Shown here: positions 32,088-44,771 of the stretch, piece by piece
How positions within the stretch are numbered: position 1 is the first letter of the stretch
Layout of the letters: every line of letters starts with the position of its first letter
DNA from: Capniomyces stellatus
Lineage: Eukaryota; Kickxellomycota; Harpellomycetes; Harpellales; Legeriomycetaceae
Length of the DNA stretch: 64,000 bases
Assembly: GCA_001661515.1 (NCBI GenBank)
Contig: LUVW01000011.1
Location: 72,322-136,321, forward strand
Direction: 5' to 3'
Translations under genes and position numbers: made by a program
The notes under the pieces: model-generated
Told to the model about the DNA's origin: nothing
Database searches by the model: none
What the model saw: the letters and a program-made list of their open reading frames with translations, nothing else

Positions 32088-34144
32088 GTTTCATTTCATT
32101 TGGTTTTTGTTGTTTTTTTGGTAGGTTCATTCGGTTGTTTTCTCCTTCTTTTAAACTCCTTTTTCTTGGTGTTAAAATGGTATTATTGTATTTTCTTATG
32201 TTTTCAACCGTTCTTTAGATAAAAGTAAAACTTGGCAAGTCCTTGTACACTGTTATCGCTATCGATTTCAACAGGTTTGAGTGTTGAGTCGACAACCAAT
32301 ACAATGTGTTTAGACTAGTGATAGTATAGGCGGTAACCTTGACCCAAGTAAAGTAGTATGTAAGAGAAAAAATGAGAGAAAAAAGAAGAGAAAAAAACGG
32401 TTTCCAAATCCAGTTATTAAAACCTCGTCGTGTTTATTTGTTTAAAATACTCGAGTGAGGTTGAAAAACAGAAAAAATTTAAAAAAAAACGAAAAGTAAA
32501 GTAAAGCAGTGCAAAATCAGAAACTGAGTCAAAAGAAAATAATTCCCATATCACTTTTCAACCATAATTGAAGTACTAAATTTAAAGCTCAAGTTAAAAA
32601 TATCCTATGAGCGCAAATCGAATATAAATGTATCACAAAAGTAACAAAGTCATCGATTTAACAATCAAACACAGAAAGGCATCGCCTTTTTCAAATAAAT
32701 TGTTCAGTCACCCTCAAATACTGTATTGAAAACCCGATTCACCGAATCAAGTCTTTATTCTCACAATTCTTTTTTTTAAATTTTTTTTTTACCATCTTTG
32801 ACCATATTACATTTTGCCACTAACCATTATTTCTTTTAAAAAGACTTGGTAGCAATCATTACTTGGGATCATCTATATTATTCGCCAGATTTTGTTTTTA
32901 GTTGTACTTACACTTTAGCAATAGCTGTTTATTTAATCATCTTTGACTCTATATTTAGTTTAGCGCCTATTAATTAATTTTCCCTTAATTGGTTTGATTT
33001 ATGCTCAGAGTTCATGAATTTCTCTTTTACTTGTTCATAGTAAATTCCACTTTTTTTTCAAAACTCTAACGCAAAAGTCGGCTGTTTTCAAGTTTTGATT
33101 TACCCTATATAGTTGTGGTTTAAGTTTGTTTTGCTCGTTTAAAGCATTATTGTTACATAACATTTACTAATCATGCATACTAACGGAATTATAATTACAT
33201 AAAGCCATTCAATTTAAATTAGTCAATTTTAATATCCTCACCATTTAACTTCTGAGCTTTAATAATTTGGCCCTAGTTAATAAAAAAAACCTTGCGGCAA
33301 TTGCTGTGAAAAGAAATCCGAATTAGGGTACACCTACAACAAAGACAATAATGCTCATATATATTGGTTCAAGTGCTATGACAACAACTTGCAAGTAAAG
33401 GTTATAATAGACTTTTATTAGTACTGATCATAAGAAGGAAGAAACATCCTTTTCTTGGCCTTCTTTGCCATAAACATAAAAACGAGTAGAATATAAACTG
33501 ATAATAATGTAAGTATAAAAACATTAAGGTTTTTATACTAACTATTGATATGGCTAAATATAGATGCAAATATAGAACAAATAAACATACGCTTATTGTG
33601 TTGAGTACCGAACGTAAACATCGTTAATTACGATTTAGGTGTAACGAGTCGTCAGTTGTGAATTTGTGTACATAACACAAGGTCGTATAATGTATGATAA
33701 AAGATGCTAGGACACGTAGAGTGCTATTTGTAGTGGCCTCTTGACAGTTTGTTATCGCTATAGCGTGTATAAAAAACAAAAGCACAACTCTTGCGCAGTC
33801 TAGCGTGTATTTGTTGAGGTAGAACCATATTGGCTAAAAGAAAGGACATTCATATAAGCCACTTGGTTGATGTAAACGCAATATTTGGACAAGTCCATTA
33901 ATGGCTTTTGTTTTTATTGTTGAAACACTATTGATAGTTATAGTTACAAAGTTTTACTTTTTTCAGCTAATTATCACTGAATATTGTTCAGCCAATAGAA
34001 ATGCAAAATTGGTTGGGCATATACGTTAGTTTAAACAATTCAAAAGCCTGACGTTTGGGTTCAGAAAATCTAATATCGTTCTACTTTGATGTATCAGTCA
34101 AGTGTAATTTAGTCAAGTCTCAATATTATCATAAATTTAGAAAA
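32088..34144. other. Intergenic between CAP-Gly and gankyrin genes
   Basis: Divergent promoter region, AT-rich. A weak candidate 3' exon on the minus strand at 33418-33537 is discussed as a finding. No other gene seen. Confidence 0.4.
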
Positions 34145-35762
34145 ATGGATCCATTAAGCCAAGCAGCATACGAAGGAAATCTAACCTTGGTAAAAGAGTT
34201 ACTCCAACAAAGCCCAAAAGATTTAAATAAGCAGGACGAGGTAAGTGTATAATATCCTTATTGTTTAAACTTTTAAGCCGGCTCAATAGCCACAAAAAGT
34301 GAACACGAAAAAAAAGTAAGGAGTAATTCTATAGATTGGAGCTAAAGTTTATAATATTCTTATTCACTTGAAGGATTCTCGAACACCACTACATTGGAGC
34401 GGTAAGAATGATAATAATAAAAAAAATACAATTTCGACTCAAAGAAAAAAAAGCACACACAAATCTCAAAAAAAGGCACATTTCGACTCGAAAGAAAAGA
34501 CACATTCGTTAAACTTGCATTAAAAAATATCGATAGCTTCTGGAAATCACTATGAAGTAGCCGAGTTTCTTGTTAACGAGGGGGCTGAAATAGATTGTAA
34601 AGACGAAGTAAGTCAGAATGTTTTGAAGTATTTTCGACAATTTTTTTTGTTATTTTTAGCATGTCAATGTATGTCTGCTATGCTTGTTTTGACGAATTCT
34701 ACGCATTATAATTTCTTAGGCTGGATGGACACCTTTAATGATTTCAGGTAGATTTAAAATCCAATAACGAACGTTTCTTATTCCAATATTGGGAGTACTA
34801 TTAAATAAAACGCTTATTACTTACAATATAGCTTCGCAGGGAAACGCAAATATATTTGAACTGCTGTTAAAGCACAAGGCAGACGTAAACGTTCAAAATG
34901 ATTTGAAAAACACGCCACTGTAAGCTACATTTGCCCACCATACAAATATTGTCAGGTTGTAACTGTTGTACTCTCGGCTTACTAAGATCACAACAAACAC
35001 ACTTTTACTTTTGTAGACACTATGGAGCTTCCAAAAACCATCTCGATGTATGTGCCCTACGCTTTATACACGACGCGTTACTTGTATTATATTTTGTGAC
35101 AACTATGGTGTGACTTGAAGAATAAAAAAAAAGCAATATCAGTAATAATAATAATGATATATTATTAGATCTGCCAAAGTTTAATTTTAAATGGCGCAGA
35201 TGTGCATTCAAGAAACAATCTAGGCCAAACCCCTATGTAAGTCATCCAGTCTACCCACTCGTTGCATATACTTGATCTCTAATCGGATTTAAAGCATAAT
35301 CAGCTACTACTTTTCCTTCCTTTTCAAAAAACACAGTCATTTTTCATCAAATGAAACATAAATTATGGCTTTCGGATTAGGCATCGAGCAGCGTCAAAGG
35401 GATACGTTTCGCTAGTCCAACTGTTGGTAGACTCAAAATCAAATGTCAACTCTGCTGACAATTTTGGAAATACACCTTTGTAAGCATCTGAACCATATAC
35501 AGTCACACTTTTAGCTACAATTTTGCCACCTACCACTTTACTACCAACGTTTTGACTTATATAAATCTTATTTTTTGGTTCTGGTTCTGATTATGATTAT
35601 GATTCCGGTAGGCACTTGGCGTGTGAGGAAGGGTTGGGCGATCTTGTTGTTTTGTTGATCGAATTGGGTGCTGACCCTGATAAAGTGAATTCCGAAAACA
35701 GGAAGCCGATTGAACTATGCACAGACTTGAAGGCCAAGAGTTTCATCCTGGATAGGATGTGA
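34145..35762 (+). CDS. NAS6: Gankyrin/Nas6-type proteasome assembly chaperone, nine exons
   Basis: Exons 34145-34240, 34374-34401, 34537-34607, 34720-34747, 34832-34919, 35017-35047, 35169-35236, 35381-35479 and 35612-35762 join in phase to 219 residues (family about 226-228). Seven ankyrin repeats can be read: AAYEGNLTLVKELLQQ, then TPLHWSASGNHYEVAEFLV, TPLMISASQGNANIFELLL, TPLHYGASKNHLDICQSLI, TPMHRAASKGYVSLVQLLV, TPLHLACEEGLGDLVVLLI, and a last partial repeat ending DRM. The overall plan and length fit PSMD10/Nas6, which binds the C-terminal domain of Rpt3 and prevents early docking of the 19S base on the 20S core. Donors are mostly GTAAGT or GTAAGC. No single exon exceeds 151 bases, so the gene is easily missed by open-frame searches. 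A generic ankyrin protein is the alternative. Confidence 0.85.
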
Positions 35763-38218
35763 AGCTTTTTTCTGTTTTGGCTTTGTTATAACAACCCAAA
35801 CCTCTCTTTTCTTTTTCCCTTTCTTCTAAAAAAGCAATTGTTGGTTTTACATTAATATTAAACATTTAACATGATCAGATACGTGTTATATGCTACCAGC
35901 GCATAACTGCCGTCTACATTAATAGCAGCTAGGGCGTTTGACAGTTTGAACAGATCTGTTTTAGTTTCTTTCTTGATAACTATTCCTTATTTGAGGTTTG
36001 TAATCTACCATCAGGCCAATAAATATTTAAATCTTCAAACCCCAATTTTCTATGTGAGTACACGCTAAAAAACAGCATCGTATTACTCTAGTATACGAAA
36101 TCATTTTCAGAAATACACTGAGGACTGATATACGATTTCTTTTTTTTTTTTAATGCATTTTTTTTTCTCGAGTTAAGGCTGAGCCATTATGGCAATGTAT
36201 ATTCATAGTGCACTTGAACACGAGTTGGATAAAACTGCTCTAAACATGTAGTCGGAATAGATGAGATATACACAATATAGTAAATATATTGTTTAGCCCA
36301 TTGGCCTTTTGTTATTATTCAAAAAAAAAAGTTGTATTTATACGCAAGCTGAGTAGTTGTGTGTAGTGTAAGAGTGTCTTTAAATCATCAAATGAATTTC
36401 TTTGGTATGAACCAAACAAAAATTTACAGTGCAGTAACTATACTTTGGAAATTATTGCGGAGCAGCCATAATCTAAAACAGTCATCGATTTGAATGGTTT
36501 ACAATTCACGGCGTTATAAGGCACTTGAGGTTGTAAAGCCAAGAAATTGTTGGCCTAAAAATACAACCATTGTCTAAACTGAAGAAATATTCACAAAAGG
36601 ATAGAAAGTATCGTATACAAATATAATGTCCCAAATTAAAACTGCCAATGTCATTTAAACAGTAAAGACTTACTTTTGTACCAAAGTTTTGCTATGTATT
36701 TCATTAAAAAAAAAGACTTGTGGTTCGACTCAGTGTACTAGTATTAGTATTTTAATCTGTTTTAATATAATGGCTACTGGGATACGAAAAGACAGTACTC
36801 CTGACTTGTATTTATAACTTGTACCTCTATTTAGAGCCCATCAGTGCCTTTGTCTCAAAAATAGTGATACTAGCACCGAAATTAAAGAGCTGATACCAGC
36901 ACAACTATTTTAACTGGGCTTAATAGGCACAGCAGTGCTTTTTATTTGACACACATTATTGCTTTTTTGACACAATATTTTAACCTGCTGGTAAAAAAAT
37001 GCATGTTTTGAAACCAAGAATTTAAAACCAAACCCACTTTTAAAAAACAATAAAAACTTTGATGACTACCAAGTGTATATAATATTGTTACTACTGCCTT
37101 GTGCGTTTTTTCTATACAGACTTTGTATATGTGGTGATTTTAATAATTATATCAGTAGTAATAATATAAAAAAAACCCTTGCAACTAATTATAGATTCTC
37201 AGGGAAATAGTGGCTAAATTGGCGAATTTACTACACACACGCCTTGTACTGTGTGGTGTTAAAGCCGTTCCTTCACTAAGTATATTGGATAGGCAGTAAA
37301 TGTTCTATTTATTCTTTTTTTTTACTTGGTAGCTAAACACCAATGCGCATTCTAAAAAATAGAAAAGGCCTAAACTAAGCTTAAACATTTCTGTTTTCGA
37401 AATTTGAACAAGTAAAAGGAGTAAAAAATAAAAGTCAAATTGATAGCAACTATAGTTATTACTATTAACTAAGATATGTGACACTGTGTGTAGATAAACT
37501 TTTACAATTGCGAAATCGTACATTTAATATTACTTTAATACCAATCTTACTCTTGTACTAGCTTGGACTAGATTAGTGATAAATATATCATTTTACTGAT
37601 TAATAGTTCTTTTATTTTCTTTTAAAGCATTTTTACCAATACTATATTACAATCAGACACTTGTCAACTCTTGTTAATAGCCACACACCAAAAGGAGCTT
37701 TGCTATCAAACTTTGTGCATTACGTGGGCTTAATATTAGCGCGTTCATTCGTAAGAAGGTATACTCCTCCAGCAAATAACAAAAGTAGTGGCTCTGAGGT
37801 GTCAAGATACTTCTTTTAATAACCACAAGATACTATAGCAAAATAATATATAAACCCTTCCTCAAATAAACATATAGCGAATGTTTTCGAGATGCTACTA
37901 GCTATTATAACTATCATATCACACAAAGAAGCGTTGTTTACTTACAATACAAATACAGCATCGCACCCTCAAGCATAATACACACGCCTTTGAATATATA
38001 ATTCCGTTAACTTAACAAGTATTAATTGGTACTAAAACCATCCTCAAAAGCAAGTAAAGGTAACCAGTATGTTTAATATACTGTAAAATAGTTTGAATCA
38101 CTTTAGTCAATTCTGGGTTGGTATATGTTTAAAGTATATATGTTTATATATCTAAATTAGCAACAGAAAATACGAGCTGTTTACTCATTTAGACATACAT
38201 TAGCAGACCCTTATTGAA
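35763..38218. other. AT-rich intergenic
   Basis: About 2.5 kb with no convincing coding frames or RNA genes. Confidence 0.4.
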
Positions 38219-41200
38219 ATGGAGAATCTAATGGATAAACGATATAATGCGGTATACGAGCTGCTTTTCACCGAGAGATCGTACATTAAGGGATTAGATG
38301 TTATTCTAAATGTGAGCCCAACTACTTTACAAGCGTTCCAAAGTTCTAAACCAAATTCTATAACCAATTCTGCATATCTGGTATAAAATTTACAAATATA
38401 ATTGACTGGTATAATTCTAGGTATTCCTAAATCCCCTAATGAGATCTCTAGAGACAAGCACGCCAATACTTTCTAAAAAAGACATAAACATACTGTTCTC
38501 AGATCTTCTGAGTATAGTGAAGCTCAGCAATGAGTTTGTTGGAGACCTCTCAAATAGACTCGAGAGCGCTGATTATAGATGGAATCCAGAAACGGACTGC
38601 GTCAGCGATATATGCATCAAGTTCTTTCCCTTCATGAAAATGTATACATTGTACCTATCCAACTATGCAGACTCACTGCTACACTACGACGTTTGTGTTA
38701 AGGAAAATAACAACTTTTTCTGCTTTATAAATGTAAGCGTAAACCGTTTGGTTGTCCAAGCCATACTATTCTATAATTCAATTTTCTTCATTACCACCCC
38801 CCCCCCTCCCCCAGTCCCCGATGCTAACATGATATAATTGCATACTGTGGTCTAACCCTAATCCAAAATAGAACGCAGAGAGGCATAAAGATTGTCGTGA
38901 GCTAAGTTTCAAAAGCCACCTTCTGTTGCCTGTTCAGCGCATACCTAGGTAAGTATATTTTATACAGATATACAAAAGGAAGGTGCTGGGTCTTAATGTA
39001 GTCAAGAGCTAGACACTACATTTATTTATATATTTAAATTGTAGAAAAATAAAAAAATGAAAACATTTCTAAACAAAAGCATTCTATGTTTGGCTCCCTA
39101 ATAAAGGTATAGGCTGTTGATAAAAACAATACTAGAATGTACGCCTGACAACCACCCGTACTTTGAGTCAACTAAGGCTTCACTGGATATAATCGACAAA
39201 GGTATTGACAAATAAATAAATATATACGTTTGTTTGTGTTCATTGTTATTGTTGTTATTTTTGCTGATGTTGTGTTGTTTTATATCACGCTATGTATTAT
39301 CAGCGACTGAAATGCGATTCAAAATGTTTTTTATTAGTTGCAAAGCTGGTCAATGAAAATATTCGAGAACAGGAAATGATACTAAAAATATTAGATATCC
39401 AAAAGTCACTGAATGTCAGCGAGGTAACATCATAAGAGCACTATCCAATTTTTTGAAATCTGGTTTAAAAGCACCGATGTTGTTCCCGTATCAATGTAAT
39501 TGCTCACAATCAGTTACTTCAACTAACACTGTTTAACATGGGTGCATTGATAGTTCCTGTTGGCGCCTGGAAGAAAACTTATCAAGCAAGGATTTGTTAG
39601 TACAGTAAGTAGGCCCATTGGCCCACTAATAATTTCAACGATATATACATTTTTTGGTCAATCAACTATTAGGTGGGATGTTGGATTAACATTACTAAAC
39701 AAAACTTCCATAGGACTTTAAATCTTCAATGATGAGACAAAGGCTGTACTTGTTCTCTGACATGCTAATGTACTTAAGGTAACCAGTGCAACATTTGTAA
39801 ATTAATTGGAAGGAATCAGAAGAGGAGAAAAGAAGAGACTAAATAGCAATAGAATGAAAAAGAAAGAAACTAAATACGCGTGATATACGTTGTATTTTCT
39901 AGCAATGGTGGGATATTTTTTGGCGAAGCTGAGAGTGTTTGTTTGCAGCTGGAAGACCTGGAGGTGTTCAAAGATCCGTTTAAAGGTATAGCTACATATA
40001 AATATATCACGTACCCTGTTTGGTGCACAATGTGAGGGCACTAGTGTTCAACACCAGATGCGGGTAAGGTTGAATATGTTTAGCAGCCGTATAACCACAA
40101 ATATCTACAATGCTTATATTGAAACGCAAATAAAATAGACCAGACCTCGCTCAGACTTTATCACAAGAACCGACTAGTCATGCTCCAGTTAGGTTTGTTG
40201 CCCGCTATATCATATTTGCTATTCCATCAAGTAACAAGTGCAATGAAAAACAGTTTGTTGTGTTGACTTTACACAGGGACAATATATTTTAATTAGGCGT
40301 TTATTCTTTTTGGATGTAAAAACAATACAAATTCTGATGCAGCTATCTTTAAAATACTTTTGAAATTTAGAATCGGCCGAAAATAGAGACGAGTGGGAAA
40401 ATGAGATAAAAAATGCAATCGACAAAAGAAATCAGGAGCTAGAAAAGCAGCCAGTATTTTTTTCCGCAGAAAAGGCCAACATTGGACTTTCAAAGGACAT
40501 GCAACATTCAAACTGCTTTGAGTTTTCAAATATAAAACATGTAAGCACCAGTAATATAGCTAATATACCCTCTTTTTGCCGATTCGGCAAAGTGTGGTTG
40601 TGACCTTGTATTAAAACCAGTGCTTAGTTAAAGTATTTACCACATTTTAATATCAAACTGTAGGCGGATGAAAAATGCTACTTGTGTTACAAGGATTACG
40701 GCTTCTTTGTCAAGAAAAAGCTATGCAGGTAAAGGATACGCCCAACTATATATACTTATGCATATACATATACATTTAAATGTACATGTTTTGCCTGCAT
40801 CCAACATATTATATTGTAAAAGCCAGAGTAAAAAAAGAAAAAAAGATCAAAGTGCAGCTTCGGATATCTAATATAATCAAGACGTATACAATCGTGTATA
40901 TAACCTATTAGGAGCTGTGGAAAATACGCATGCGGAACATGTATACAGAAGGTAAGCGCAGTGGCAAATCAAGTCAATAACTTACGGCTGCTATATTCTT
41001 ATAGCTTCTTGATAAGAAATAGATGTCGATGTTCGTCTATGGCTCTAAAACGGCAATTTCACCCTTGTAACGCCTTTTTTTTTCTTCTACTATTATTCGT
41101 TTGGTTGATGTAATAGCGGGGCGTTGGTGAAATATGCAACAAATGCATAGCGACTATCGCAACAGATAAAAAAGAGCTGGGCTTAACTCCGGATTCTTTA

Positions 41201-42340
41201 ACAAACGGCAGATCGTTGTGTTTGGCTGACGGAAATACCAAACACTCCTTTGGTAGTAGTACATCGGTAACCAATAAAAGCAAGAGTCTAGTAAAGGAGA
41301 GGACGTTGCCGTTCAACAACGCCGCTCTATCACCATCAATAAACTCGCCAAGGATTCCAGAAAGTCCTAAAGTGCTACTGAGAAATAGGACCACTGTCCC
41401 AGCTAGTAGCAAGTCGATGTCTGTACAAACAATTGACACCAAGCTTCATGAAGTCAAGTATGTTGTAGATGAAGAGGCTAAAAATGGCCCGGCAGCCGGT
41501 GAATTTGATTGCTCAGATATACGGACAGAGTGCAATAGCAAAAAACATTCAGGACTTGGTATTGTGGGTTACTCAAGTACAAAGGAAGCACACCTGCCCA
41601 GCTTCAAAATAGACCGCAATCATACAAATCAGAGCGACAAAAAGGAGAAGCCTAAAAAGGAAAACCTGAGGAGTCGAGTAATCAATGCGATTTCTAGGAA
41701 CGGCAGCAGGCAGCATGAAATGGTTGGCACCAACTCGGAAATTAAACGCAAACCAAGTGCTTCGGACACCACAAGTCTTGGTATGTTGGGACTGGGCAGA
41801 AATATGCCATCCAAATCTAGCATTGTTGAAATAAGCGTAGTTGACAGAAACTCAACCCCGTCGTTAAAAAGCTCAAGCTCTAGCTTTGTTGCGGGGAACA
41901 CTAAAAAGGCCAGCTACAAAGGCTCGGACACTAGTCCAGCTCTAGTAAGCCGCCAAGGAGTCAGTCCGGCTTCTAATATCGGGCCTAAAACTGGGAGATT
42001 CGCTGGCAGTGAACATGCTGAATCTGTAAACTCATGGGGTGCAGCTGACGATTTGAATAGCCCATATGACCACAGTGAAAAACTGGGCCAATTGCCAAGA
42101 CCTAAAATAGACTCCAGACAGAACTGTCCTCGGTGTAGTTGTTTACAGTCAGAAAACAACAAAGACGACATGAAAAAGGCGGATGAAAGAGAGGACTCCA
42201 TTCTGTCACCACGCGATGCTAAATACAACTCGGGCTCTACCGTTACAGAAAGCAAGATAGGGACAATAAAAAGTCCTGGGGCCGGAATCAGAAGTATTAA
42301 AACCGCTAGATCCGAGAACAACAGGATGCTCAGCCCCTAA
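38219..42340 (+). CDS. DH-PH-FYVE Rho guanine nucleotide exchange factor (FGD-like), thirteen exons
   Basis: Exons: 38219-38311, 38421-38732, 38872-38948, 39107-39201, 39338-39423, 39554-39604, 39714-39778, 39903-39985, 40139-40192, 40371-40540, 40664-40728, 40912-40951 and 41117-42340; 804 residues, phases consistent throughout. DH domain about residues 8-225 (AVYELLFTERSYIKGLDVIL; HLLLPVQRIPRYRLLIKTIL). PH domain about 232-330 (RKLIKQGFVST, RQRLYLFSDMLMYLS, LRLYHKNRL, ENRDEWENEIKNAI). Zinc finger about 366-410 with four Cys pairs: CYLC, CRSC, CGTC, CNKC. A 400-residue Ser/Lys-rich tail follows. FGD proteins activate Cdc42 and bind phosphoinositides. The exon 4 acceptor is AAAG at 39106, because the next AG downstream would delete the Tyr-Arg of QRIPRYR. 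The finger has KKKLCR where canonical FYVE has RHHCR. Converges on aldolase. Confidence 0.85.
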
Positions 42341-43345
42341 ACCAACTTTGTTTAAATAAAAAAAAACATGACATTTAAAGTATAAAGTTCAAATCATTAT
42401 TAAAAATAAATAAACATGCGAGTAAAATAAAAGTAAAGGTAAAATAGAGTTGGTTTCTAATACCGGTTACGCTATTGGTGGCTTTGAAGATGGTTTCATT
42501 GGCTTGTAGCTAGCTAATCAAGCTTGATGCTATGGTAGTCACGACTTGATGAAAAATCAGGGGTATCGCATCAGCTAAGCTGGCGGGTTATTGTTTTGAC
42601 TTTGTGTTTTATATCTATGTTTGATTTATCTATCTTTTTGTTTTATCTATGTTTTGTTTTATCTACTTTTTATTTCATATCTTACCTTTGCTTAAATTGT
42701 AGACAAAAAAGTCGACAGTTTTTTAAACTTACCACTCGTTGGAGCGTTGTGTGGAGCACCAATTAATAAAGACAGGCCACAACTTTGAGACAGAATGTGA
42801 AAACTAACCTGATTAGACGATGCGCACGACCACTTTATTTAAAATGTCAAAGTGATAAAGGTCAAGTTTCAAAAATCAAAGTCAAAAATTTTCATTTTTT
42901 TATTTGTGGTTTATTGGCAACAGAAACAAACGTAGCATAAAAAAAAATTAAACTAAAGAAAAAAAAATGTTAGTACAAAATAAAGTAAAATTCAAGTTAA
43001 ATAGAGGATGGTATTTGCAGGACGCAGCTACGATACGCCTTCAAAGAACATATGATGATGTTTGCAACGGCAAAATTTGGTGTCTATAAATGAAGCCTTT
43101 ATTTGAGGGTTTTTGGGAAAAGCAAGTCACATTATAAGCTTGTGGAGATAATTAAGTAGTATGGTGTATTTGGATTATATTTTCGCTGTGCAGTAATTTG
43201 CAAAGTGATAAAACATATAACTGAGAATTTGAAACTAAAAGTGTAAATTTGAAAAAAATTAACAAAAAAAAAAAAGACTAAACAGGACACTAGTACTGAA
43301 AGATAGTGTCTTTTTTTTGTTTTTTTTTACTTGCTATTTGGAAAA
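42341..43345. other. Convergent intergenic region
   Basis: 3' flanks of the exchange factor (+) and aldolase (-). AT-rich with a short mixed-composition stretch at 42460-42600 that shows no tRNA or snoRNA pattern I can confirm. Confidence 0.4.
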
Positions 43346-44771
43346 TTACAAGGTGTTTACATTTCCCAAGTCCTTGTTGGCAGACTTGACACGTTCGATC
43401 ATTGTGAGCTCACCTTCACGTACCCAGACACGTGGATCGTAGTACTTCTTGTTTGGCTTATCTTCACCGTCGGGATTTCCGACTTGGGAAGCCAAATAAC
43501 CGCTCTTGTTGTTAACAAAGTTGCGGACGCCAACCAAGTAGGCCCATTGAGTGTCGGTATCGACGTTCATTTTAATGACACCGTAGCTAACGGCCTCAGC
43601 AACTTCCTGTTCGGTAGAGCCTGATCCACCGTGGAAGACCAAGAACAGAGGCTTGTCTGAGGAGGAGCCGATTTTTTCCTTGACGTAGTCTTGGAAGTTT
43701 TTAAGCAGGATTGGTTGAAGCTTGACGTTTCCTGGCTTGTAGACACCGTGGACGTTTCCGAAGGCGGCGGCAATGGTGAACAATTCTCCAATTGGGTTCA
43801 GTGCTTTGTAGACGTCGTATACGTCTTCTGGTTGAGTGTACAATGAGGAGTTATCGATGTGTTCGTTGTTTACACCGTCCTCTTCTCCTCCAGTAAGACC
43901 AATTTCCATCTCCAGCATCAAGTCAATCTTGGCGCAACGCTTCATGTATTCGGCGGTTGTTGAGATGTTGTATTCTTTGTCTTCAGCTGAAAGATCAATC
44001 ATGTGTGATGAGAACAATGGCTCACCGTGTTGCTTATAGTATTCCTCGTCGGCGTCGAGCATGCCATCGAGCCATGGCAAAAGATTCTTTGCGCAATGGT
44101 CAGAGTGGATTACAATTGGAACTCCGTAATACTTTGCAACTGAACGGATGTGGAGTGCTCCTGCAACGGCTCCTGCAATTGAACCTTGATGAGTATCGTT
44201 CTTGACACCTTTTCCTGCATAGAATGCTGCTCCACCGTGTGAGAATTGGATGATCACTGGTGCTTTGCTGGCTTTGGCAGCTTCCAAGCATGCATTGATT
44301 GTTGAGGATGAGGTGCAGTTGACTGCTGGGATTGCAAAGTTTTTTTCTTGGCAGTATCTGAATAGCTTCAAAAGGTCCTTTCCGACAACAACGCCTGTTT
44401 TTTTTACATAAAAAAAATCATGATTTAGTGTTGTTTCTTATCTCTAGCCTCTCATTTTTCCTGAAACCTTCAAAACGGCACAATACTTTCACTTTTATTA
44501 GCATCTGTCTGCGTCAGTAAATCTTTATTATATATGACTTTTTACCTGCTGGTACAATGTCTAAAACTCTAGCAAAGAAGGACATATGCAAGAACAACAA
44601 TAAAACAGTAGACAAGTTATGTTTAGTAATTTCATATTTAAATCTCAATCCAACTTATTACAGCAAAAGACCAAACAACTCATTCTCCCTTCAAACTCGA
44701 CAATCATTATGTTTCTAGAGCAAATTGTATAAAACCAATAAACTCTTGGTTTCTGAGCATACTTACCCCAT
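43346..44771 (-). CDS. FBA1: Class II fructose-bisphosphate aldolase, three exons with split start
   Basis: Coding exons 44771-44767 (only ATGGG), 44568-44546 (23 bases) and 44394-43346 give 358 residues, the normal length. The start MGVLDIVPAG matches typical fungal aldolases only with this splicing. An alternative ATG at 44585 would begin MSFFARVLDIVPAG and needs no upstream exon, but it ignores the GTAAGT donor and the pyrimidine-rich TTTGCTAG acceptor. Cleaves fructose 1,6-bisphosphate to dihydroxyacetone phosphate and glyceraldehyde 3-phosphate in glycolysis, and the reverse in gluconeogenesis; zinc-dependent, cytosolic. Zinc and substrate motifs seen: VIHSDHCAKNL, LTGGEEDG, NVHGVY, VFHGGSGST, MNVDTDTQ. 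Codon use is biased to G- or C-ending codons compared with its neighbours, as for a highly expressed gene. Introns of 198 and 151 bases near the 5' end may aid expression. Confidence 0.93.

Noticed and set aside
42460..42600. Possible small RNA with a TGATGA box
   Set aside because: No matching D box or stem could be found.
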